Positions 1 to 8,012 of a stretch of 22,944 nucleotides of DNA are shown here, one piece after another. The notes below the pieces were generated by a model. It was not told where the DNA came from. It searched no databases and saw only the letters and a program-made list of their open reading frames with translations. Source of the stretch: RGIG5612 sp045601405. GTDB lineage: Bacteria; Bacillota; Clostridia; Lachnospirales; Lachnospiraceae. Location of the stretch: contig JAZRZO010000056.1 of NCBI GenBank assembly GCA_045601405.1, positions 1 through 22,944 of the forward strand, written 5' to 3'. The position numbers and the translations under genes were made by a program. How positions within the stretch are numbered: position 1 is the first letter of the stretch; each line of letters starts with the position of its first letter.

Positions 1-261
1 AATGCAATAATAGCATATCCTGGACTAAAGGGCTGTATTATTCACAGCGATAGAGGAACACAGTATACCAGCGAACTCTATCGTAAGGAACTTAATAAAC
101 ATAAAATCGTTCAAAGCATGAAAAGCGATGGTGGCAGATGCAATGATAATGCCCGCTGTGAAAGTATTTGGAATAACAGAAGAATCTGTTCTGCTAATGG
201 AGGACTTCCACCTGCTATTAAACGTAAACAATACTATGATGCTTTGGACAATGTAGCATAG
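1..261 (+). pseudogene. IS3-family transposase (OrfB integrase core), partial and internally deleted
   Basis: Frame 1 reads open from base 1 to a TAG at 259-261. It shows the retroviral-integrase-like core of IS3 OrfB: the second catalytic Asp in an HSDRGTQY motif and the catalytic Glu in CNDNARCESIW. In this family roughly 30-40 residues normally separate ESxW from the C-terminal YWNNRRICSANGG block. Here ESIW runs straight into NNRRICSANGGLPP, as if the segment between two Trp codons had been removed in frame. The remaining protein keeps two catalytic acids but lacks part of the C-terminal fold, so it is probably inactive. The first catalytic Asp would lie upstream of the window. Family assignment is secure; the deletion size comes from memory of the family. 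Confidence 0.8.
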
Positions 262-303
262 GTACAAATATCTTTGAGATAAATGTGCCAACCATTATTG
301 ACA
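1..303 (+). mobile_element. IS3-family element remnant, 3' end only
   Basis: The window opens inside the transposase of an IS3-family insertion sequence. Past the transposase stop at 259-261 a short non-coding tail runs to about 303. There the sequence ends in CA, and its reverse complement begins TGTCAATAATGG, which fits the TG...CA ends of this family. Immediately beyond 303 an unrelated protein (DUF1016 type) becomes readable on the other strand, so the element appears to sit inside that gene. The 5' end and first part of the element lie outside the window. The terminus is inferred from this junction, not from a matched inverted repeat. Confidence 0.7.
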
Positions 304-530
304 ATATCAAACGGATTCAATTCGGACTTTATCTTCTCCGGCAGCAATTTTTCTTTGGAGAGCATATACCGCTCAAAATATCCGCTGTCCATCTGGCGCT
401 CCAGTTCACGCTTACTGTATCGTTCCTTGATGGCCAGCCGCATATAAAATTCACGCTCTTCATCGGACTTGCAGCCGGACATGATCACGAGATGATTCGT
501 CCAGCTTAATTGTGTCACCGCCGGTGACAC
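304..530 (-). pseudogene. DUF1016 / YhcG-type protein fragment
   Basis: Read leftward from a GTG at 528-530, the frame gives a segment typical of the DUF1016 N-terminal domain of YhcG-like proteins (PD-(D/E)XK superfamily, unclear physiological role). Recognisable are VTQLSWTNHLVIM, then a REFY motif, then KERYSKRELERQ. The open frame continues to 234, but residues past about base 304 come from the antisense of the IS tail. Upstream, a TAA lies in frame nine bases before the GTG, so the N-terminus is also gone or out of frame. The C-terminal nuclease-like domain is missing. I read it as a decayed gene interrupted by the IS; the family call rests on remembered consensus. Confidence 0.65.
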
Positions 531-647
531 TTTTTGTTATTCCTTTTGAGGTTTTCAAGTACAGGATCCACGCAGAGCAACTGTGCCAGCCTCAATTTTC
601 TTTAATCTAAATGTATCCGCCAGCCCCGTTTTTATCAGACTGATGAA

Positions 648-2699
648 TCATCCGCCGGCTTTTTGAACCAGCATATCGCTCTGGGTCTTCCCAAGCATAT
701 ATTCCACGCGCTGGGTTACATCTTCCGCGATCTTCTTAGGGTCGGCTCCGGTCGTATCCACGACAAAAGCGTAGTTTTCGGTGCTTCCCCAGTGTCTGTC
801 GGTATCTTTATAGTATTTATTCCTTATGCGCTCCATCTTGTGGAGGCGTCTTCTTGCGGTAGCTTCCCCGATGTTATTCAGTTCTGCATGGATCTTTGCC
901 CTGTATTCAAAATCCGCGTCAATAAAGATCTTTATAGTGGTCTCATCATCCAGAGCAAAGGTGGAAAAGCGGTTGATAAGAACACAGGGGCCTTTTTTGG
1001 CAAGAGCCCGACAGGCCTCAATCTGTGCCCTGACAAAGACTCCGGTGGGAGGAAGGGTAAGGTTTATCTCCTCCTTAGCCAGAAAATCATAAGCAGCGAC
1101 TACAAACTTTTCATCATAACGGATGAACTGGTCGGCCGGTATGCCGCTTATCGCGGAGGCTTCTATAAGGATCTCCTGGTCATAGCAGGGGATCGACAGA
1201 TGATCTGCTAATATTTTCGCAATCTCGGGACCGCGTGAGCAGAGCGCGCTGTCGACAGCTATGGTATAGTTGTCGGGATCCACCTGCGTGGGGTGATATG
1301 AGCGGATCACCTTTCTGTTATTTCCTATAACACGGCCCACTACGCAGCAGATGATGGATACGGCAATTCCCGCGAACAGCGGGTCAAGATCCGCGGGCAG
1401 AGACCAGACAGTTCCGAAAAGAAGGACAGTAAGAGGGCTTGCGATAACAGAGATCAGCACACAGGTGCGGTTGATCTTTCCTTTCTGCCAGAGCGCAAGC
1501 GTCATTGGCAGGAAAACAACTGAGCCGCGAAGCCCCATCGACATAAAGCCGAAGCTCAGGATGGTATCCCCGAATGGTCCGGAAGAAAGCAATACGCCAA
1601 GCACCATCACGGCAATGATTATTATCCTTGAGAATATCCGGTTGCGCCTGTCCTCGTTCATCTTATCGGAATATCTGAGGATGATGTCCCTTCTGACTAT
1701 GGTTGATATCCCCATGGCAAGTCCGGCGCCGGTTCCCACTACGGCGATGAACAGAGTACCCAGGATGAGACCGCTGAGTATAGGCGGCATATACATGTTA
1801 GTAAACATGACCAGCGCGTTCTTAGCGATAATGTCCGGGAAGTTTGCTCTCATATAAAGTCCGACAAGGATCCCGGCGATACCGATAGGCGGTATCATAA
1901 ACGCGCTCACAAGAGCTCCGGTTCGGGCCGCGCGGTCCGTCTTTCCGGACATAACGGCCTGTCCGTATGTCTGAGTTGTCAGAATCCCCAGTATCAATGA
2001 AACTCCCGCGCCTATATCCTTTCCGGGGCCTCTTGCGATAAGGCTGTAGAAGTTGACATGTTCGGGGTTATCTATACTGTTTATCATGCTTGTAACACCG
2101 CCAAGACCGCCTGCAAGATGGAGCACCATGATACCGCATCCGATCATTGAAACATAGATAAGCACCAGCTTAAGTATGCCTACCATGCCGGCGCCCTGTG
2201 TGCCGCCGAGAATGACATAGAGAGTCATAAAACCGGCGGTTATGATAAGGGCGGGGACCAGCCCGAGGTTGGGAGCTATAACATCGATCACCGCAGTGCC
2301 CGCGATAAGCTGGGCGATGATGTTGATGAATGTTCCCAGCGAACTCATAACAGACGCTGCCATTCCCGCTTTCGGGCCGTATTCCTTTGTGATGATGCCG
2401 ATAAGCGTCATGCTTCCCGACCTTCGCCACGGGACGGTATATACAAGAGCAAGGATGAGGCATCCTATGCCTCCGCCAAGGGTAAACCACCAGGCAGAAA
2501 GGCCGTAATTAAAAGCCAGCTGCGCGGTACCTACGGTTGACGAACCGCCAACAAGAGTTCCCATGATAATGCCTGCCACAATGGGTGAAGGATTGACATT
2601 GCCGTAGCTCTGAGGCCTGGTGCCTGACCATATGGCAAGCCCTGCTATACCAAGTATGCTTATCAATAAACCGATTATCTGAAAGACTGAAAGACTCAT
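648..2699 (-). CDS. Sodium:solute symporter fused to a cytidylate-kinase-like domain
   Basis: 683 residues. Positions 1 to about 470 form a polytopic membrane protein of the sodium:solute symporter (SSS) family. The GTLVGGSSTVGTAQLAF stretch near residue 50 resembles the helix 1-2 region of that family, and many further hydrophobic helices follow. From about residue 479 to the end the protein turns soluble and resembles the cytidylate-kinase-like family (Pfam Cytidylate_kin2): an IAxD start, IPCYDQEIL, and a late HWGSTENYAFVVD block. The nucleotide-binding loop, usually GSGGREIGK in that family, reads SALCSRGPEIAK, so the glycine-rich loop is degenerate and catalysis is doubtful. A sensory or regulatory role for the tail is inference. 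The substrate is unknown. ATG start with AGAGGGG upstream; no operon partner on the left. Confidence 0.8.
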   Translation of the reverse strand: MSLSVFQIIGLLISILGIAGLAIWSGTRPQSYGNVNPSPIVAGIIMGTLVGGSSTVGTAQLAFNYGLSAWWFTLGGGIGCLILALVYTVPWRRSGSMTLIGIITKEYGPKAGMAASVMSSLGTFINIIAQLIAGTAVIDVIAPNLGLVPALIITAGFMTLYVILGGTQGAGMVGILKLVLIYVSMIGCGIMVLHLAGGLGGVTSMINSIDNPEHVNFYSLIARGPGKDIGAGVSLILGILTTQTYGQAVMSGKTDRAARTGALVSAFMIPPIGIAGILVGLYMRANFPDIIAKNALVMFTNMYMPPILSGLILGTLFIAVVGTGAGLAMGISTIVRRDIILRYSDKMNEDRRNRIFSRIIIIAVMVLGVLLSSGPFGDTILSFGFMSMGLRGSVVFLPMTLALWQKGKINRTCVLISVIASPLTVLLFGTVWSLPADLDPLFAGIAVSIICCVVGRVIGNNRKVIRSYHPTQVDPDNYTIAVDSALCSRGPEIAKILADHLSIPCYDQEILIEASAISGIPADQFIRYDEKFVVAAYDFLAKEEINLTLPPTGVFVRAQIEACRALAKKGPCVLINRFSTFALDDETTIKIFIDADFEYRAKIHAELNNIGEATARRRLHKMERIRNKYYKDTDRHWGSTENYAFVVDTTGADPKKIAEDVTQRVEYMLGKTQSDMLVQKAGG

Positions 2700-2889
2700 A
2701 TTATTCCCCTCTTTTAAAGCATTATAACACAGACATGAAAGATATTACGAACAATATATGTTAAACAGCCCTTCCCGGTCAGCACATTACTGCGTAAGCA
2801 CATTGCTGGCGACATGCCGCTGCTCATCTGTTATATTAAAGAACGTAATGGAAGGCGCGTAACTTATGGAGAAAACCAAGGAGTAAAAA
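2700..2889. other. Intergenic stretch between symporter and thioesterase pseudogene
   Basis: Apart from the symporter promoter, this stretch contains an open but startless + strand frame of about 55 codons (2739-2906, ending TGA). It would read as a plausible hydrophilic peptide with LLRKHIAGDMPLL and ERNGRR. I could not assign it to a family, and it may be a gene remnant or chance. It overlaps the ribosome site of the thioesterase pseudogene. Confidence 0.3.
2721..2729 (-). promoter_or_regulatory. Extended -10 promoter for the symporter-kinase gene
   Basis: On the minus strand the sequence reads TGTTATAAT, a perfect TATAAT (2721-2726) preceded by the TGn extension. It lies 22 bases before the ATG, leaving a leader of about 15 nt that holds the AGAGGGG ribosome site. 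No convincing -35 box stands at the usual distance. Confidence 0.55.
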
Positions 2890-3609
2890 ATGATAGCGTA
2901 ATATGATGTGCCTATGTTGTTATACCCGAGTAAGATGGACCGGAGCGGCCGGCTGAGTATACCGGACTGCTTTGCGATGTTCATGGATATAGCCGCGCCT
3001 CATGCCGAGATGCTCGGATGCGGGACGGCAGACCTTGCCAAAAGGGATCTGTTCTGGATAACGGCAAAATCAAAGATAAAGGTATTACGCATGCCTTTCT
3101 TAATGGAGGACGTGATCGTATCAACCTGGTCGAGAACACCTCGGTAAAGCAGGTGCTACAGGGATTATTCCATTACAAAAGGAGATGAGACCCTTGTCCT
3201 CGGAACGACGCTCTGGGCAGCGGTAAATACTAAGACAGGAAAGCTCCACCGTGTGGATGAGCTGTATCCGGAGGGATTTGTGGCGCATCCGGAGATTGCC
3301 ATCGAGGAGCCGTTTGTCAAATTTGACAGGGATTTTGAAGGTGAGGCATTTGCAAAGTATAGGGTGCGTTCCACTGATATTGATTTTGGCGGACACATGA
3401 ATAACATTGCATATATACGCGACATAGCCGGAGCATTTTCCGCCAAGGAGTGGAGTGCCATGAATATAAAAGAAATGGAAATATATTACAAGTTATAATG
3501 CTATGAAGATGACGAGTTGGAATTTATCAGGAAAGATACAGCAGAAGGGATGCAGATATGCGTGATGTCAGGCGGAAAGCCCGCGGCATATGCAGCCATA
3601 GGTATGTAA
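2890..3609 (+). pseudogene. Acyl-ACP thioesterase (FatA/B type), broken by three in-frame TAA codons
   Basis: One + strand frame of 240 codons from ATG 2890 (AAGGAG six bases upstream) to TAA 3607 encodes a recognisable bacterial acyl-ACP thioesterase, which releases fatty acids from acyl carrier protein. Landmarks are GRLSIPDCFAMFMDIAAPHAE, LFWITAKSKIKV, GDETLVLGTTLWAAVNTKTG, then the second hotdog DIDFGGHMNNIAYIRD with its Asn/His pair, and CYEDDELEF. The frame is interrupted by TAA at 2899, 3145 and 3496. Around 3140-3158 the shifted reading GGT AAA GCA (Gly-Lys-Ala, as expected in the family) suggests two compensating one-base indels. At 3496 a single change from CAA would explain the stop. 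The longest intact pieces are 2908-3147 (GTG) and 3253-3498. Very likely dead. Confidence 0.8.
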
Positions 3610-3623
3610 ACCTTGCGTAAAGA

Positions 3624-5384
3624 TCAAACCTGGTATTTTTCCTTATATTCCCTGTAATATTGCTGGTATCTTTCGTCCTGCCTGTAGTCTTCTAATTTGT
3701 GGTAGTGATGCAGGTGAAGCACTTCCTCTCCGGACTCCATGACATCCAGAGCTATATTGCTGCAATGGTCGGCTATCCTTTCGTAGTCTACAATGATGTC
3801 GTTGAAGATAAAGCCGAGTTCAATAGTACATTTCTGAGCACTGACTCTTGCGATATGGTGCGATTTGAGAGTATTGCACATGTCGTCGATGTTCTCCTCT
3901 AAAGGATCAACCCTGAGAGCATTCAGCGCGTCATCATTTATAAAGCAGTCAACAGCGATATCCACCATCTCGATAAGAGCGTCCTCAAGGACTGATAATT
4001 CCCTGCGCGCTGCCTCCGAAAAGCTTATCTTTTTTTCATTTACCTCGGCAACAGCCTCCCCGACATTCCGCGCGTGGTCAGATATCCGCTCAAAGTCGGA
4101 AAGTGCACGCAGGTATTTGCTGACCTCGCGGCTTTGCGCGGCAGTCAGATTGCCTATAGTTATCTTTGAGAGATACGTTCCCAGTTTATCTTCGTACCGG
4201 TCAAGGACTTCCTCAAGCTCTTCCACCATACGAAGCGCCTCTTTACTGTTAGTGCGCCTTGCCTCAATAGCGTACTTTGCGCTGTCGCGGGCCTTAAGCG
4301 CCATATTATCGATGACCATTTTGCTGTGACTGATGGAGAGGGCAGGGTGATCCAGGAGTCTGGGTTCGAGCCTGTCCATATCAGCCCTTTCCCTGGCAGC
4401 CTCTTCGCCCTCTTTGAACAGCGCGCATACGAGCTTTTCCAGAAGAGGGATCGCGGGAGCGAGGATGATAACGATAGCGAGTCTGTAAAGTGTATTTAAC
4501 AGGGCGATGGATACCATATTCATCTGTGCACCCATAAAACTGAAGTCAAAAATGGCATTGAGGCCATAGAAGATCCCTCCGCAGATGATAGCGCCGAGCA
4601 CATCGATGATAAGATAGATGAACGCCGTGCGCTTTCCGTTTACGCTGGCTCCTAATGCGCTCAATACTACAGGAACAGACGCGCCTATTCCTATACCCAT
4701 GAGGATGGGCAGCGCCATATCAAAGGAAACCGCGCCGGTGATGGCAAGTGCCTGCAGGATGCCGACAGACGCGCTGGCACTCTGTATAACAGCTGTTATG
4801 ACAATGCCAGCGATCACTCCGAGGAACGGGTTGGAAAAGCTGGTGAGCATATTGATAAAGGCGGCATCCTCCCTGAGCGGGGATATGGCTCCGGACATAG
4901 TACTCATTCCGAACATCAGGACAGCGAAACCAAGCATTATCCCGCCTACGTTTCTGAGCGAGGTTTTTTTTGAGAACATCCAGAGTATGATACCTGCAAG
5001 AGCAACAACTCCTGTAAGGATCTCTGTGCTGAAATAGGAAGCTATTGTCGCGCCGGAACCGCCGAGACTGTTTAAACAGAGGATCCACCCCGTTATACTT
5101 GTGCCGAGAATAGCGCCGAGAATAACACTTATACCCTGACGAACCTTCATCATACCGGAGTTGACAAACCCTACTACCATTACAGATGTGGCTGAAGAGG
5201 ACTGGATAACAGCAGTTACGCCGGTTCCCAGCAGGATTCCCTTAAAGGCGTTCCCGGACAGCTTATACAGGATCATCTTCATCTTATTTCCGGCCACTTT
5301 TTTAAGTGAATCGCCCATGAAGGACATTCCGAAAAGGAAAAGCGCCACACCGCCAAGCAGAGTGATAATATTAACTGCGTCCAT
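3624..5384 (-). CDS. Na/Pi cotransporter family protein with PhoU-like C-terminal domain
   Basis: 586 residues. The N-terminal half (about 1-320) is the duplicated Na/Pi-cotransporter (NptA/YjbB-like) membrane domain. The two repeat signatures are visible as QSSSATS at residues 61-67 and QSASAS at 201-206. After a linker the C-terminal part (about 340-565) is a helical PhoU-like region with the YxxRISDHARN-type motif (DFERISDHARNVGE) and a second copy (DYERIADHCSNIAL). Family members move phosphate with sodium across the cytoplasmic membrane; some export it. Start ATG 5382-5384 has a near-perfect AAGGAGGTGACC site. It overlaps the 3' end of the upstream radical SAM gene by 14 bases, so translation is probably coupled. 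Last gene of the leftward operon starting near 6549. Confidence 0.88.
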   Translation of the reverse strand: MDAVNIITLLGGVALFLFGMSFMGDSLKKVAGNKMKMILYKLSGNAFKGILLGTGVTAVIQSSSATSVMVVGFVNSGMMKVRQGISVILGAILGTSITGWILCLNSLGGSGATIASYFSTEILTGVVALAGIILWMFSKKTSLRNVGGIMLGFAVLMFGMSTMSGAISPLREDAAFINMLTSFSNPFLGVIAGIVITAVIQSASASVGILQALAITGAVSFDMALPILMGIGIGASVPVVLSALGASVNGKRTAFIYLIIDVLGAIICGGIFYGLNAIFDFSFMGAQMNMVSIALLNTLYRLAIVIILAPAIPLLEKLVCALFKEGEEAARERADMDRLEPRLLDHPALSISHSKMVIDNMALKARDSAKYAIEARRTNSKEALRMVEELEEVLDRYEDKLGTYLSKITIGNLTAAQSREVSKYLRALSDFERISDHARNVGEAVAEVNEKKISFSEAARRELSVLEDALIEMVDIAVDCFINDDALNALRVDPLEENIDDMCNTLKSHHIARVSAQKCTIELGFIFNDIIVDYERIADHCSNIALDVMESGEEVLHLHHYHKLEDYRQDERYQQYYREYKEKYQV

Positions 5385-5997
5385 TCAGGTCACCTCCTTC
5401 ATATGCGCGGATGCGCAAAGCCACGCCGAGTTCATCACACAGGCGCCGGCTTTTTTTTCGATCTTCCTCTGAGGTTACAACATCAACTATGCTCATTTTT
5501 ACATCAGGAACATAATTTTTGCAGTCCGATGTGAAGCTGAGCATTGATTCAAAAGAACCCGGGCCAAACCTGGGGCGGACCAGCCTCTGATAGCTCTCAG
5601 CGTCGGTAACATTAAGACTGACAGAAACAGAGTCTATCAGTCCCTTGAGCATAGGCGCAGTCCGTTGTCCGTTGATAAGATCCGAAAGCCCGTTTGTGTT
5701 GATCCTTATGGGGATATCCGACTTTGATCTGATATAAGCTGCGATATCCAGAAGATCCTTCAACCTTTCAGTAGGCTCTCCATAACCGCAGAAAACGGCT
5801 TCACTGTAGCCGGAAAGATCCAGCTTGTCTATAACAGCCACCACCTCTTCAACAGAGGGCTCGTGATCCAGCCAAAGCGGATCCGAACCGTAAACACTGT
5901 CTCCGTTCTGCCTTATACAGAAGGTGCAGCTGCAGGGACACCGGTTCGTTATATTGAAATAGATTTTTTTATTTACTTCGTAAGTTATAGTCTGCAT
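5371..5997 (-). CDS. Radical SAM protein, TatD-family-associated type
   Basis: 208 residues. The CxxxCxxC iron-sulfur motif of radical SAM enzymes is at C20, C24 and C27 (NRCPCSCTFCIR), followed by FCGYGEPTER, equivalent to the GGEP motif, and RINTNGL. The short length and opening ITYEVNKKIYFNITNRC match the group annotated as TatD-family-associated radical SAM proteins, whose reaction is unknown. They are often coded beside or fused to TatD; no TatD is present in this window. The ATG lies 5 bases after the stop of the S-component gene, and its 3' end overlaps the Na/Pi transporter start. Radical SAM membership is certain, subgroup likely, function not known. Confidence 0.82.
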   Translation of the reverse strand: MQTITYEVNKKIYFNITNRCPCSCTFCIRQNGDSVYGSDPLWLDHEPSVEEVVAVIDKLDLSGYSEAVFCGYGEPTERLKDLLDIAAYIRSKSDIPIRINTNGLSDLINGQRTAPMLKGLIDSVSVSLNVTDAESYQRLVRPRFGPGSFESMLSFTSDCKNYVPDVKMSIVDVVTSEEDRKKSRRLCDELGVALRIRAYEGGDLNGRS

Positions 5998-6002
5998 GGT
6001 GT

Positions 6003-6519
6003 TCAGCGGTTTGTATTCCCGTCATTTAAAAGGCGCTCTTTTATTCCGGCTTTTGAGACAGCGAGTGAGAGAAGTATAAATACCACACTGCTGAAAGCCG
6101 ACTGAGTCGCGTTTCCTATCCATACCATAAAGCGGGGTAAAAGCATTGCCATATAAGATAATTTCATAAATGTAGTATCCGCCCACACAGAGAACGGCTG
6201 ACGGTATTAGGGCCAGAAAATTTCTTTTGCATAATATCTTTTGTGATCTCCAGGTAAAGAACAGAACCGTTACAGCCTTGATTACCAGGGAGGCGGAAGC
6301 CCATATAGCATATCCTGTGAGTACATCGGAAAGAACAGCGCCCGCGGCTGCTGCGAAGGCTGCATACGGCACGGGAAGCAAGGTTGCAACAATATAGATG
6401 AAGCCGTCGCCTATGTGCACATATCCGGTATAGCTGGGTATATGAATAAAGGCAGCAAAGACAAATATAAGCGCGGTAAAGATCCCGGTAAGTACAAGTC
6501 GTTTAAGTCTTGTGTTCAA
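6003..6519 (-). pseudogene. ECF transporter S component, frameshifted
   Basis: Starts at TTG 6517-6519 with AGGAGGGGA seven bases upstream. The first ~130 residues form a small hydrophobic protein with FAAFIHIPSYTGYVHIGDG and later membrane helices, typical of ECF-type vitamin/nucleobase transporter S components. Near 6134-6137 (GGGG on +, CCCC in the gene) the frame breaks. The continuing homology (FMVWIGNATQSAFSSVVF to KERLL) is in the next frame and stops at 6003. Removing one C restores a single 171-residue protein, NAFT then RFMVWIGN. So this is either a one-base insertion in a homopolymer or a sequencing error. The substrate cannot be read from the sequence, and the shared energising module is not encoded here. 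First gene of the operon with the radical SAM and Na/Pi genes. Confidence 0.75.
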
Positions 6520-6555
6520 AGGATCACTCCCCTCCTGAAAAAAATCATCAGAGTA

Positions 6556-6583
6556 ATTATACAGTAAAGGGTGGAAGTGTCAA
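6556..6583 (-). promoter_or_regulatory. Consensus sigma-A promoter for the ECF S - radical SAM - Na/Pi operon
   Basis: Minus strand: TTGACA (6578-6583), 16-base spacer, TATAAT (6556-6561). Both boxes are perfect. Predicted start of transcription is near 6549, about 30 bases before the TTG start codon, with the ribosome site in the leader. Confidence 0.75.
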
Positions 6584-6638
6584 TAACCACAAGACGGATG
6601 AAATTACAGAAGCGGTACTTATTTTAGGAGGAATTGTG

Positions 6639-6644
6639 TATAAT
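6639..6644 (+). promoter_or_regulatory. Possible -10 box for the nitroreductase operon
   Basis: A perfect TATAAT lies 73 bases before the nitroreductase ATG. At 17 bases upstream only TACTTA is found, a poor -35 match, so the call rests on the -10 alone. Confidence 0.35.
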
Positions 6645-6716
6645 ATCAGGAAACACAAAGTACATCGGGATACAATAAAAAAAGAATATATTCAAATATC
6701 AACAAAAGGAGAAAAG

Positions 6717-7562
6717 ATGGAAAAGATAAGTCATGCTGTAACAGCTGAAATGTCCGGACTTGAAGCGGCAATAAGAGCCAGGAGAAGTGTAAGGACATTT
6801 GACGGCAGAGAACTGTCACAGGAAGATAAGAAAAAACTGGAGGATTTTATAAAGACAGTTGATGATCCGTTTGGAAAAAACATAGAGTACCGGTTTATCT
6901 CCGCTAAGGAGCACGCTCTTACAAGCCCGGTGCTTGCGGGAGAGCAGATATATCTCGCAGGCAAGGTAAAAAAAGGGCCGCTTTCCGACCTGGCCTTCGG
7001 GTACAGCTTTGAACAGATAATACTCTTCGCCCGGATGCAGAATATCGCGACAGTATGGATAGCCGGAACCATGAACAGGGATGCCTTTGAAAAAGCCATT
7101 GAGCTTAAGGAGGACGAGGTGATGCCTGCAGTAACGCCTGTCGGATATGAGGCAGGAAAGATGGCTATAAAGGAAACACTTATGAGAAAGGGTGTAAAGG
7201 CCGATCAGAGATATGCCTTCAAAGAGCTTTTTTTCAATAATGATTTTTCCGCGCCGCTGGCGGATACAGGTGATGCCGTATGCCGGGCCCTGGAGATGGT
7301 AAGGCTTGCGCCGTCTGCCGTTAACAAACAGCCGTGGAGAGCGATAAGGCAGGGAGAAAACGTACACTTTTATGAGCACAAGGACAAAGGCTACGACCAT
7401 GGTGAAGAGGGCGATCTTCAGAAGGTTGATGTGGGGATAGGCCTTGCACACTTTGTTCTGACCGCAAGAGAGATGGGGCTTGACGGAAGTCTTGAGGTAC
7501 AGGGTCCGCAGGCAGCGCCCCCGGCTGATACGGAATATGTGATATCATGGATAGCCAAATAG
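6717..7562 (+). CDS. Nitroreductase family protein (TM1586-type)
   Basis: 281 residues from ATG 6717, chosen because AAAAGGAG stands 6 bases upstream and recognisable sequence (AIRARRSVRTFDGREL) begins here. A longer open frame from 6510 adds residues without family character. The protein resembles the putative TM nitroreductase family (two nitroreductase half-domains in one chain): an N-terminal RRSVR motif near residue 22, a middle segment FARMQNIATVWIAGT, and a C-terminal half with MVRLAPSAVNKQPWR and VDVGIGLAHFVLTARE. Such proteins bind FMN and reduce unknown substrates with NAD(P)H; the natural substrate is not known. It is the first gene of a rightward group with a thioesterase 21 bases downstream. 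Confidence 0.8.
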   Translation: MEKISHAVTAEMSGLEAAIRARRSVRTFDGRELSQEDKKKLEDFIKTVDDPFGKNIEYRFISAKEHALTSPVLAGEQIYLAGKVKKGPLSDLAFGYSFEQIILFARMQNIATVWIAGTMNRDAFEKAIELKEDEVMPAVTPVGYEAGKMAIKETLMRKGVKADQRYAFKELFFNNDFSAPLADTGDAVCRALEMVRLAPSAVNKQPWRAIRQGENVHFYEHKDKGYDHGEEGDLQKVDVGIGLAHFVLTAREMGLDGSLEVQGPQAAPPADTEYVISWIAK

Positions 7563-7583
7563 CAGAAATATACAGGAGTGCTT

Positions 7584-7967
7584 ATGGAAACAGGTATAAA
7601 AGGAAGCTGTGAATTCATCGCTGAGGAAAAACATTCCGCAAAAACAATGCTAAGCGGGACCCTGGACGTTCTGGCGACCCCGGCGCTTGTCGCTATGCTC
7701 GAAAAGGCCGCATGGGAAAGTGTGCAGCCTTATCTTGAAGAGGGATGCACGAGTGTGGGAACGCTCATGAATATCACGCATGATGCCGCTACACCGCTTG
7801 GAATGAAGGTAAGGTGCGAAAGTGAGCTGATAAAGACAGAAGGCAGAAAACTGGTATTTAATGTCGAGGCATTTGATGATAAAGGCCGTGTAGGCGGAGG
7901 AATACATGAAAGATTTATCATACAGGAGCAAAAGTTCCTTGATAAGATAGATATTCAGAAAAAATAA
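7584..7967 (+). CDS. Thioesterase family protein, FlK-type hotdog fold
   Basis: 127 residues from ATG 7584 (AGGAG 5 bases before); a GTG at 7578 would add two residues but overlaps the ribosome site. The sequence follows the fluoroacetyl-CoA-thioesterase-like pattern: LATPALVAMLEKAAWE (the conserved Glu of the long hotdog helix) then TSVGTLMNITHDAATPLGM with the conserved His. In FlK a Thr/Glu/His set hydrolyses acyl-CoA; the Glu and His are visible here. Most relatives are not fluoroacetate-specific, so the acyl-CoA substrate is open. Sits between nitroreductase and proC on the same strand. Confidence 0.8.
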   Translation: METGIKGSCEFIAEEKHSAKTMLSGTLDVLATPALVAMLEKAAWESVQPYLEEGCTSVGTLMNITHDAATPLGMKVRCESELIKTEGRKLVFNVEAFDDKGRVGGGIHERFIIQEQKFLDKIDIQKK

Positions 7968-8012
7968 GATGTCTGCGCAGGCAGAACAGTTCTGAAGAAA
8001 GGATAGAATGAA

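Noticed and set aside
512..530. Perfect palindrome GTGTCACCGCCGGTGACAC followed by TTTTT as a terminator
   Set aside because: It codes for the SPAVT segment of the DUF1016 fragment on the minus strand and no + strand gene ends there functionally; kept only as a possible coincidence.
648..2699. Opposite-strand ORFs of 80-180 codons within the large genes (for example 663-1211 and 3865-4329 +)
   Set aside because: They lie antisense to well-supported genes, have no ribosome sites and no recognisable protein features.
2739..2906. Small protein of ~55 codons upstream of the thioesterase pseudogene
   Set aside because: No start codon near its beginning, no ribosome site, overlaps the pseudogene start; not recognisable.
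2890..3609. TAA read as a sense codon (recoding)
   Set aside because: Several intact neighbouring genes end in TAA, and the middle site looks like indels rather than a codon swap.
6510..6716. Longer N-terminus for the nitroreductase
   Set aside because: Residues before ATG 6717 have no family character and overlap the promoter of the divergent operon; a strong ribosome site marks 6717.
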